From Streptomyces soli (GTDB lineage: Bacteria > Actinomycetota > Actinomycetes > Streptomycetales > Streptomycetaceae): a DNA stretch of 51,778 bases. Made by a program: the position numbers and the translations under genes. Location of the stretch: positions 1-51,778 of the forward strand of contig NZ_RJVR01000274.1 in the NCBI RefSeq assembly GCF_003999195.1, read 5' to 3'. The notes under the pieces were generated by a model, which saw only the letters and a list, made by a program, of their open reading frames with translations, was not told where the DNA came from and did not search any database. Below, in pieces: positions 7,367-14,700 of the stretch (position 1 is the stretch's first letter; the number at the start of each line of letters is the position of its first letter).

Positions 7367-9295
7367 CTAGGGAACCCGCACCCATACCGCCTTCGAAGGC
7401 GTACCGGCACCGTCCGTCACGACGAGCATGTACCAGCCGGAGGGGACCAGCGACGGGTCCTTGGGGATGGTGACGGTGATGGCGCCTTTCTGTTTTTTCA
7501 CGTCGAGGGCGATGGAGCGCTGCTCGACGTCCGTGGCGTGGGTGACGGCGCTGGGCCGCATGAGCCGGGCTGTTTTGATGCCGGCGGCCTGCGTCGTAAG
7601 GAAGGTGGCGGAGCCGCCGCGGTCGATGGTGCTCGGGCCGCCGGAGAGGGCGGGCTTGGTGTCGCGGTAGCGGTAGGCGGGGGTGTAGATCTCGATGCGC
7701 TGTTCGAAGAAGCCGGCGGTGGTGTTGTCCTTGTCGCCGTAGAGGGGGTTGGAGCCGAGGACGGCGACGCGGCCGTCGGGGAGGAGCAGGGCCTCGGAGT
7801 GGTAGTCGCGGCCGACGGCGGGGTCGGCGGCTTTGAGGAAGGCGTTGGAGGCGGGGTCGTAGATCTGAGCCTTGAGGATGTCGCTGGCGCTGCGGCCTCG
7901 GTAGTCCCGGGAGCCGCCGGTGGTGAGGACGGTGTCGTCGGGGAGGAGGACACTGTTGAGGTAGCGGGTGGGCTCGGACAGGTCGGGTCCGGCCGTGAAG
8001 GTGGGGTTGTCCTTGGTGAGGTCGACGATCGCGGTGCGGTCGGTGGAGGACTTGGACTCGCCGACGCCGCCACCGCCGAGCACCATGACCTTCTGGTCCT
8101 GGGCCGGTGGCAGCAGCACGGAGCTGGCGGTCTCGAGGTCCTTGGCGTCGCTGATGCCGGGGACTGGCTTGAAGCTGTTGGTCTTCAGGTTCCAGATGCC
8201 GGGGACGCGGCCCTCGGTGGCGGGGCCGTAGCCCGCGTTGGCGCCGGAGTAGAAGATCTTGCCGCCCTGGGTGAGGAAGAGGGCGGGGTAGGTCGGGAAG
8301 TAGCGGGTCTTGGTGTAGGTCCACTTCTTCGTCTTGGGGTCGAAGATCTCGTTCTTGCCGGGCACGACCTGGCCGATGTCGTCGAGGCCGGAGACGGCGA
8401 GCACCTTGCCGTCCTCGAGGGTGACCAGGGTGGGGTACCAGCGGGCCTCGTTCATGGGGTCTACCGGGATGTACTTCTCGGCGATGGGGTCGAACTCGTA
8501 GGCGTTCTTGATGCCCTGGAAGTCCTTCTTGTCCATGCCGAGCTTCGTGGCGAGGCCGTACAGGTTGTTCTTGTCATCGCCGGTCAGGCCCTGGATCTCG
8601 TACTGGGCCGCGGTGTTGACGATGCCCTTGTCGCCCTTGACCTCGGACTCGACGAAGACCCGGGCGCTGCTGGCGGTGACAGTGACCTTGCCGGTCTTCT
8701 TGTCCACCGTCTTCTTCGCCCGCGGCACGTTGATCGGGAAGTCGGCGTGGAACTTCTTCCCGTTCTCGCTGTTGACGAAGATTGTGCCCTTGGGGAAGGC
8801 CCGGGGCTTGTCCGGGTCCTCGTTCTTGATGATCATCTCGCCGCCGGCTCTGGTGACGTCGCCCTTGAGCTTCTCGTAGCGGGCGGTGCCGCCGGCGACC
8901 AGTAGATTGCCGTTGGCGAGCTGGACGTGGCCGGAGCAGAACATGTCCTTCGGGGTGTCGATCTCCTCGAAGGTGTTCTTGACCGGATCCCACAGGACGC
9001 TCTGGAAGGTCTTGGCCTTGAAGTTCTTCTCGTCGTTGCCGGAGCCGGCGATGAGCAGGACCTTGCCGGTGTGCAGCATGGCCGCGTGGATGGAGTTGAT
9101 GCGGTACTTCGCGGGGACGTCGACGAAGTCCCAGTGGCCGTACTTCGCCTTGTACGCGGGCTGGTTGATCTTGTACTCGTGGTACTTCTCGGTGGTGTAG
9201 GCGTAGATCGCGGGGGTGTTCATACCGGCGAGTACGCCCACGGCGGCGCCTCCGGCGACCATTTTCTTCAGTCGCCGGCTGGGTCGGTATCTCAT
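7367..9295 (-). CDS. glxA: GlxA, galactose-oxidase-like radical copper oxidase
   Basis: 642 residues. The N-terminus (RRLKKMVAGGAAVGVLAGM) is a basic plus hydrophobic anchor or signal. Kelch-like beta-propeller repeats follow, then a C-terminal Ig-like domain. Expected copper-radical residues are present: Cys120 (DMFCSGH) with Tyr287 preceded by Trp286 (EARWYPT) for the thioether cofactor and its stacking Trp, Tyr498-His499 (RDYHSE) and His586 (VTHATDV) as copper ligands. In S. lividans GlxA acts with CslA to deposit a beta-glucan at hyphal tips and is needed for normal development; its maturation needs copper delivery proteins that are not in this window. Its ATG overlaps the cslA stop (ATGA, 9292-9295), so synthesis of the two is coupled. 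Confidence 0.95.
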   Translation of the reverse strand: MRYRPSRRLKKMVAGGAAVGVLAGMNTPAIYAYTTEKYHEYKINQPAYKAKYGHWDFVDVPAKYRINSIHAAMLHTGKVLLIAGSGNDEKNFKAKTFQSVLWDPVKNTFEEIDTPKDMFCSGHVQLANGNLLVAGGTARYEKLKGDVTRAGGEMIIKNEDPDKPRAFPKGTIFVNSENGKKFHADFPINVPRAKKTVDKKTGKVTVTASSARVFVESEVKGDKGIVNTAAQYEIQGLTGDDKNNLYGLATKLGMDKKDFQGIKNAYEFDPIAEKYIPVDPMNEARWYPTLVTLEDGKVLAVSGLDDIGQVVPGKNEIFDPKTKKWTYTKTRYFPTYPALFLTQGGKIFYSGANAGYGPATEGRVPGIWNLKTNSFKPVPGISDAKDLETASSVLLPPAQDQKVMVLGGGGVGESKSSTDRTAIVDLTKDNPTFTAGPDLSEPTRYLNSVLLPDDTVLTTGGSRDYRGRSASDILKAQIYDPASNAFLKAADPAVGRDYHSEALLLPDGRVAVLGSNPLYGDKDNTTAGFFEQRIEIYTPAYRYRDTKPALSGGPSTIDRGGSATFLTTQAAGIKTARLMRPSAVTHATDVEQRSIALDVKKQKGAITVTIPKDPSLVPSGWYMLVVTDGAGTPSKAVWVRVP

Positions 9296-11073
9296 CGGCC
9301 GTCACTCCTGGACTTGGCCCGGATCAGCGACAGGGACCAGACGACGATCGGCGCGGTGGTGATGATCAGCGCCAGCGTCGCCCAGGTGCGCATCGCGACG
9401 TGGGTGTGGCGGTTGAAGAAGCTGGCGGCGAGCGAGCCGCCGAAGACCAGCGTCCAGAAGATGTGGATCCGGAAGGTCGACAGCAGCCGGTCCGGGCTGG
9501 CCGAGTCGCCCTTCGGGGTGACCACGAAGTTGCTTTTCCGGCGGAGCAGGGTGTCCAGCAGCGAGCGGGCGTAGATCGGCGCGGACAGGGCCGACATCAC
9601 CATTCCGGCGGCGCCGGAGGAACCCTCGGGCTCGTGGGGACTGACGTTGTGGCGCCGGTTCCAGATGTAGAGGCCTATCTGGAGGGCGGCGGCGTCGCTG
9701 TAGAGCATCATCCAGACCTCGGAGTTGATCTGGATGCCCGAGGCGCCGAGGCCGAGGAACAGGGCGCAGCTCAGGGCGCCCAGAAGCCAGTTGAAGGCCG
9801 TCATCGGGTAGTAGACGAGCATCAGGCCGTAGTTGAGGAACCGGCCCGGTGACAGGGTGAAGGGCGCCTTCCAGAACTGCTTGAGCACGGTCTCGTACGT
9901 CCCACGGCTCCAGCGCAGCTGCTGGGTGAAGAAGTCGGTCCACGAGGCCGGGCCCTCGCCGACGGCCAGGACGTCCGGGGTGTAGACGGAGCGCCATTTG
10001 CGGCCGGTGCGGGGATTGCGGTGGCGGTGGAGTTCGAGGCCGGTGGCCATGTCCTCGGTGATGGAGTCGACGAGGCCGCCGATGCTCTTGAGGGCGGATA
10101 TCCGGACGGCGTTGTTGGTGCCGACGAACATCGGGGCGCCGTAGGCGTTGCCGGCCCGCTGGATGAGGGCGTGGAAGAGGAACTGCTGGCTTTCGGCGGC
10201 CTTGGTCACGGCGTTCTCGTAGTTGCCGTAGACCTGGGGGCCGACGACGAAGGCCGTGTCGGGGTCGCGGAAGTAACCGAGCATCCGATCGAGGAAGTTG
10301 GCGAGCGGTATGTGGTCGGTGTCGACGGAGGCGAAGAACTCGTAGTCGTCGCCGTGGGCGTCGAGCCAGGCGTTGTAGTTGCCGTGCTTGGTCTTCGCGC
10401 GGAAGGCGCCCTTGGACTGGTTCCACCTCTCGACGCCCTTGCGGCTGAAGTGCCGTACGCCGAGCCGGTCGCACAGCTCCCTGACGGCCGGGTCGTCGCC
10501 CTCGTCGAGGAGCCATATGTGGAGCACACCGCGGTGCCGGAGCCTGGTGGCCGCCTCCAGGGTGGCTCCCACCATGGCCAGTGGCTCCTTGCCCGGGACG
10601 AAGGTGGTGAGGAAGGCGACCTTCGTGCCCACCTCCGGGACCACGGGTATGGGGTCGCGGGCGACGAGTGTCGCGTGGGCGTTCGAGCTGACGTTGATCA
10701 GTCGGAAGAGCTCGATGAGCCCGATCGAGACCAGCATCACGGTGTCGCACACCGTCATCCAGGCCGGGGCGCCGGCTCTGCGGGTCCAGTGTCCGGGCTG
10801 CATCAGCCAGGCCAGCAGGATCGCGGAGAGCACGGGCGCGGCGCCGAGCAGCAGGGCCGCGCGTATGCGGTGGGGTTCGTCGGACAGCAGGCTGCGGTAT
10901 TTGACTCGATAGGGACGGTCGACGGGCGCCTCGGTCATGGGCCCGGCGAGTCGGCTGTAATGCTCGTAGTCGTACCGTGGGCCCCGTGTGGCAGGGTCGC
11001 GCTGCCACTGCTGCGGAATGGCGGGACGTTCGGTGGTCGTGTACTGCTGGGCGCCGGTCGGTGTCGGCGTCAT
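9292..11073 (-). CDS. cslA: CslA, cellulose synthase-like family 2 glycosyltransferase
   Basis: 593 residues with GGGGGGAG just before the ATG at 11073. Residues 1-65 are a polar cytosolic tail; two transmembrane helices lie at about 72-92 and 106-126. The GT2 domain contains IWLLDEGDD (UDP-binding Asp190), the DxD motif ASVDTDH (251-253), SITEDMATG (TED motif, about 339) and QQLRWSRG (QxxRW, about 388). Three or four further helices follow. This is the processive beta-glycan synthase layout. In Streptomyces CslA makes the beta-1,4-glucan-like polymer at hyphal tips together with the polarisome and GlxA. First gene of the unit cslA-glxA-(Gfo/Idh-UPF0303). A TGCCGTA inverted repeat lies in the leader (11097-11115). 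Confidence 0.95.
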   Translation of the reverse strand: MTPTPTGAQQYTTTERPAIPQQWQRDPATRGPRYDYEHYSRLAGPMTEAPVDRPYRVKYRSLLSDEPHRIRAALLLGAAPVLSAILLAWLMQPGHWTRRAGAPAWMTVCDTVMLVSIGLIELFRLINVSSNAHATLVARDPIPVVPEVGTKVAFLTTFVPGKEPLAMVGATLEAATRLRHRGVLHIWLLDEGDDPAVRELCDRLGVRHFSRKGVERWNQSKGAFRAKTKHGNYNAWLDAHGDDYEFFASVDTDHIPLANFLDRMLGYFRDPDTAFVVGPQVYGNYENAVTKAAESQQFLFHALIQRAGNAYGAPMFVGTNNAVRISALKSIGGLVDSITEDMATGLELHRHRNPRTGRKWRSVYTPDVLAVGEGPASWTDFFTQQLRWSRGTYETVLKQFWKAPFTLSPGRFLNYGLMLVYYPMTAFNWLLGALSCALFLGLGASGIQINSEVWMMLYSDAAALQIGLYIWNRRHNVSPHEPEGSSGAAGMVMSALSAPIYARSLLDTLLRRKSNFVVTPKGDSASPDRLLSTFRIHIFWTLVFGGSLAASFFNRHTHVAMRTWATLALIITTAPIVVWSLSLIRAKSRSDGR

Positions 11074-11096
11074 GAATGCTCCCCCCGAAGCATGTG

Positions 11097-11115
11097 TGCC
11101 GTATCTCTTACGGCA
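11097..11115 (-). promoter_or_regulatory. 7-5-7 inverted repeat in the cslA leader
   Basis: TGCCGTA-TCTCT-TACGGCA, perfect arms, 24 bases upstream of the cslA start codon. It could be an operator or an RNA hairpin next to the ribosome site; the sequence does not tell which. Confidence 0.4.
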
Positions 11116-11537
11116 TCACGTTCCCGGGCAGCTGCGGCCCCCCGCCGCCCGGGTATACGTACAGGTGAGGTGGTGGTCGGTCCGGATGAGGCTGGCTATG
11201 ACTCATCAACGACCGTGCCATCGCTCGGTCACGCCTTGAACGCACTCCCTTCTTTCTCAACTCGCCTTGTTGAAGGCCAGATTGGTGCATACGCGTCCTT
11301 GATCCCAAGCGTCCAGGAACGCCCTTCTTGATCGCAAGGACGAAACCCCTTGGAAACAGGGCGTATGTGCTCTTTGAGACAGCTGTGCGTTGCCCCGTGC
11401 GCCCCACTAATGCGCGGGGCACTACCGCCGTGACAGGGGTAGGGGTACGGGTTCGGCTCCCGCGCAGCCGCCGCTGTGGGAAACCTGTGCGCATCGGTCG
11501 GAACCATCCCATCCGGTTCACCCGTCCTACCAGTGGG
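11116..11537. other. Divergent promoter region between cslA and the PBP gene
   Basis: About 420 bases without a convincing gene; the frames that cross it lack coding bias. It must hold promoters for cslA (leftward) and the PBP gene (rightward). A/T-richer than its surroundings near 11240-11380. No recognised operator seen. Confidence 0.4.
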
Positions 11538-12995
11538 ATGAATACGACGATCAGGCGTGCCTCGGTCTTCTGTCTGCTCCTGGTGCTCTCGCTGCTCGTG
11601 CGGGCCACCTGGGTGCAGGCCGTGGACTCCAAGGCCCTCGCGGACCAGACGCACAACCGGCGGAAGATCATCGCGCAGTACGCGAATCCGCTGGGCGACA
11701 TCATCGTGGCCGGCAAGCCGGTCACCGGCTCCAAGGCCACCACCGGCGGTGACCTGAAGTACAAGCGCACCTACCCCGACGGGTCGCTGTACTCCGCCGT
11801 CACCGGCTACAGCTCGCAGGTCTACGGTGCGACCCAGCTGGAGGGCATCTACCAGGACGTCCTCGACGGCACCGACACCCGGCTCAAGAGCGTCAAGGAC
11901 ACCCTCACCGACACCCCCGCCAAGCCCGGCGACGTCGTCACGACCATCGACCCGGCCGTGCAGAAGGCCGCCTACACCGGGCTCGGCGCCAAGAAGGGCG
12001 CCGCCGTCGCGATCGACCCGGCCACCGGCGAGATCCTGGCGGTCGCCTCCACACCCTCGTACGACCCGTCCACCTTCAGCGGCAGCTCCACCGCCGATGG
12101 CAAGGCCTTCAGCAAGCTCCAGGCCGACAGCGCGAGCCCCATGCTGAACCGCGCTCTGCGCCAGACCTATCCGCCGGGCTCGACCTTCAAGCTGGTCGTC
12201 GCGGCGGCCGCGCTGGAGAACGGGCTCTACAGCTCGGTGACGCAGAACACCAACTCCCCGGCCCCGTACACCGCGCCCGGCACGAGCACCCCGATCACGA
12301 ACGAGAACACCTCGGCCCCCTGCAAGAACGCCAGCATCCAGACGGCCCTGCAGTACAGCTGCAACACAGTCTTCGCCAAGCTCGCGGTCCAGCTCGGTCA
12401 GGCCAAGGTGAAGGCGACCGCCGAGAAGTTCGGCTTCAACGCCGCCAAGCTCGACATCCCGGTCCGCGCCGCCACGAGCGTCTACCCCTCCGGCATGGAC
12501 CAGCCGCAGACCGCCCTGTCCGGCATCGGTCAGTTCAGCGACACTGCGACCCCGCTGCAGATGGCGATGGTCGTCGCGGCACTCGCCAACGGTGGCCAAC
12601 TCGCCAGCCCGCACATGGTGTCCAAGGTGACCGACGGCAACGGCAAGACCATCACCTCGTTCCCGGACTCGGCCACCACCCGCGTGGTCAGCCAGCGCAC
12701 CGCCACCCAGCTCCAGCAGGCCATGGTCAACGTCGTCCAGAACGGCACGGGTACGAACGCGAAGATCAGCGGCGTCGAGGTCGGCGGCAAGACCGGCACC
12801 GCGCAGCACGGCGAGAACAACAGCGGCACGCCCTATGCCTGGTTCGCCTCCTACGCCAAGGGCAGCAACGGCAAGGAGGTCGCCGTCGCGGTCGTGGTCG
12901 AGCAGTCCGACGCGGCGCGCTCGGAAGTCAGCGGCAACGGGCTGGCGGCGCCGATCGCGACGTCGATGATGAAGGCGGCGCTGGGCCTGAAGTGA
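11538..12995 (+). CDS. Class B penicillin-binding protein (D,D-transpeptidase)
   Basis: 485 residues from the ATG at 11538; a longer upstream frame lacks coding bias, and the characteristic N-terminal MNTTIRRASVFCLLLVL anchor begins here, although its ribosome site (GTGGG) is weak. One transmembrane helix (about 8-28), a short pedestal domain (about 40-130) and a transpeptidase domain with all three motifs: Ser215-Thr-Phe-Lys218 (acyl Ser), Ser274-Cys-Asn276 and Lys418-Thr-Gly420. It resembles PbpA of the Streptomyces division/cell-wall locus but stands without RodA/FtsW here, so it is probably a paralogue. It cross-links peptidoglycan outside the membrane. It is divergent from cslA, which builds the tip glucan; a shared role in tip growth is only an inference. 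Confidence 0.93.
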   Translation: MNTTIRRASVFCLLLVLSLLVRATWVQAVDSKALADQTHNRRKIIAQYANPLGDIIVAGKPVTGSKATTGGDLKYKRTYPDGSLYSAVTGYSSQVYGATQLEGIYQDVLDGTDTRLKSVKDTLTDTPAKPGDVVTTIDPAVQKAAYTGLGAKKGAAVAIDPATGEILAVASTPSYDPSTFSGSSTADGKAFSKLQADSASPMLNRALRQTYPPGSTFKLVVAAAALENGLYSSVTQNTNSPAPYTAPGTSTPITNENTSAPCKNASIQTALQYSCNTVFAKLAVQLGQAKVKATAEKFGFNAAKLDIPVRAATSVYPSGMDQPQTALSGIGQFSDTATPLQMAMVVAALANGGQLASPHMVSKVTDGNGKTITSFPDSATTRVVSQRTATQLQQAMVNVVQNGTGTNAKISGVEVGGKTGTAQHGENNSGTPYAWFASYAKGSNGKEVAVAVVVEQSDAARSEVSGNGLAAPIATSMMKAALGLK

Positions 12996-13050
12996 TCCGG
13001 CGGGCGGGTTGTCCCCTGTATTTCCCCCTGTGAAATCCCTGTGGCAACGG

Positions 13051-13069
13051 CCGGGAATGTGGTTCCCGG
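13051..13069. promoter_or_regulatory. 7-5-7 hairpin between PBP and M1 peptidase genes
   Basis: CCGGGAA-TGTGG-TTCCCGG, perfect arms, about 55 bases after the PBP stop and 60 before the M1 start. It may be a weak terminator of the PBP gene or an operator of the peptidase gene. Confidence 0.4.
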
Positions 13070-13129
13070 GGCGGGTGGGACTCCCTAGGGTCCGAGTGTC
13101 CCTTCTCCCCACCGCACCGGAGGACCCCT

Positions 13130-14611
13130 GTGCGCAAGAGACTGCTCGCCCTCACCGCCGGAACCGCCGCCCTGCTGCTGGCCGTCCCGGCATCGGCCGC
13201 CGACGCCGGACCCGGCGCCGCCGGCATCGGCGATCCGTACTACCCCACGTACGGCAACGGCGGCTACGACGTCTCCCACTACGACCTGCGCCTGAAGTAC
13301 CAGCCCGCCACCGACGAGCTGGAGGGCACGGCGACCATCCTCGCCACGCCCACCCAGGGTCTGACCCGCTTCAACCTCGACTTCGCCCTCGACGTGGACG
13401 AGGTCCGGGTCAACGGCAACAAGGCCGCCTTCGCGGCCTCCGGTGAGCAGGAGCTGGAGATCACCCCGGCCAAGCCGCTCGAGCAGGGCAAACAGGCCAC
13501 GGTCGTCGTCCGCTACCACGGCGTCCCCTCCGCCGTTCAGCGCTACGGCTTCACCTCGTACCAGCGCACTCCCGACGGCGGCGTCAACGCCAACGAGCCC
13601 GAAGCCGCCTGGTGGTGGTTCCCCAGCAACGACCACCCCCTCGACAAGGCCACGTACGACGTGTCGGTGTCCGTCCCCGACGGCACCCAGGCGATCAGCA
13701 ACGGGGTGCTCGTCTCCAGCAGCTCCAAGCTCGGCTGGACCCGCTACAACTGGCGCGAGAACAAGCCGCAGGCGACCTATCTCGCGACCCTGGCCATAGG
13801 CCACTTCGACATCACCACCAGCACCAGCGACGGCGGCGTCCCCGTCATCAACGCCTACTCCACCGACCTCGGCGACAACGACGGCGCCGCCCGCGCCAGC
13901 GTCGAGCGCACCGGCGAGATCGTCGACTGGCTCAGCGGCTACTTCGGCCCCTACCCCTTCAGCACGGCGGGCGGTTACGTCCCCAACGTGAAGAGCGGCT
14001 TCGCGCTCGAGACCCAGACCCGGGTCTTCTACAGCCCCAAGCAGTTCGCCAACGGCTCCAACACCTCGGTCGTCGTCCACGAACTGGCCCACCAGTGGTG
14101 GGGCGACAGCGTCTCCCTGGAACGCTGGTCCGACATCTGGCTCAACGAGGGCTTCGCCCGCTACGCCCAGTGGCTCTGGTCCGAGCACGAGGACGAGGGC
14201 ACCGCGCAGGAACTCGCCGACTACGTCTACGCCCTCCACCCCGCCACCGACTCCTTCTGGACCGTCGCCCCCGGCGACCCCGGCCCCGACAACCAGTTCG
14301 ACATCGCCGTGTACGACCGTGGCGCCCTCGCCATCCAGGCCCTGCGCAACGCCATCGGCGACAACGACTTCTTCCGGCTCCTCAAGACCTGGCCCACCGA
14401 GCGCCGCTACGGCAACGGCACCATCGCCGACTTCCAGGCCCTCGCCGAGCAGATCTCCGGCCAGGACCTCGGCGCCCTCTTCCGGACCTGGCTCTACGCC
14501 ACGGCCAAGCCCGCCGACCCCGCCGCGACGGCCCTGGGCGTACGCGCCGACGTGCAGCAGCCCAAGTCCTGGAAGCAGATCGCCGCGACGAACGACGTCC
14601 ACGGCGACTGA
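13130..14611 (+). CDS. Secreted M1-family metallopeptidase
   Basis: 493 residues from a GTG with GGAGG 8 bases upstream. Signal peptide residues 1-24 (ALTAGTAALLLAVPASA). An N-terminal beta-saddle domain (about 45-225) precedes the thermolysin-like domain, which has His317-Glu318-Leu-Ala-His321 and the downstream zinc ligand Glu340 (WLNEGFARY). The substrate loop that is GxMEN in aminopeptidases is SGFALETQTR here. The long helical C-terminal domain of PepN is absent, as in the shorter secreted actinobacterial members. It would remove N-terminal residues from extracellular peptides. The stop is 35 bases before the large hairpin that covers the ribosome site of the next gene, so the two genes may share a transcript. 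Confidence 0.92.
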   Translation: MRKRLLALTAGTAALLLAVPASAADAGPGAAGIGDPYYPTYGNGGYDVSHYDLRLKYQPATDELEGTATILATPTQGLTRFNLDFALDVDEVRVNGNKAAFAASGEQELEITPAKPLEQGKQATVVVRYHGVPSAVQRYGFTSYQRTPDGGVNANEPEAAWWWFPSNDHPLDKATYDVSVSVPDGTQAISNGVLVSSSSKLGWTRYNWRENKPQATYLATLAIGHFDITTSTSDGGVPVINAYSTDLGDNDGAARASVERTGEIVDWLSGYFGPYPFSTAGGYVPNVKSGFALETQTRVFYSPKQFANGSNTSVVVHELAHQWWGDSVSLERWSDIWLNEGFARYAQWLWSEHEDEGTAQELADYVYALHPATDSFWTVAPGDPGPDNQFDIAVYDRGALAIQALRNAIGDNDFFRLLKTWPTERRYGNGTIADFQALAEQISGQDLGALFRTWLYATAKPADPAATALGVRADVQQPKSWKQIAATNDVHGD

Positions 14612-14646
14612 CGGCCCCGCGGGCCCGGCGCGGTAGGCGTGACTTC

Positions 14647-14697
14647 GGGCTCCTTCCCTGGTAGCTGATGGGGGGTCAGCTTCAGGGAAGGAGTCCC
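14647..14697 (+). promoter_or_regulatory. Long hairpin covering the GH3 ribosome binding site
   Basis: Outer stem GGG and CTCCTTCCCTG (14647-14660) pairs with CAGGGAAGGAG plus CCC (14683-14697, one-base bulge). Inner stem AGCTGA (14663-14668) pairs with TCAGCT (14676-14681) around a TGGGGGG loop. The right arm contains AAGGAG, the only good ribosome site for the ATG at 14701. It could act as a terminator of the M1 gene, as a translation switch for the GH3 gene, or as a protein operator. Confidence 0.7.
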
Positions 14698-14700
14698 GGA

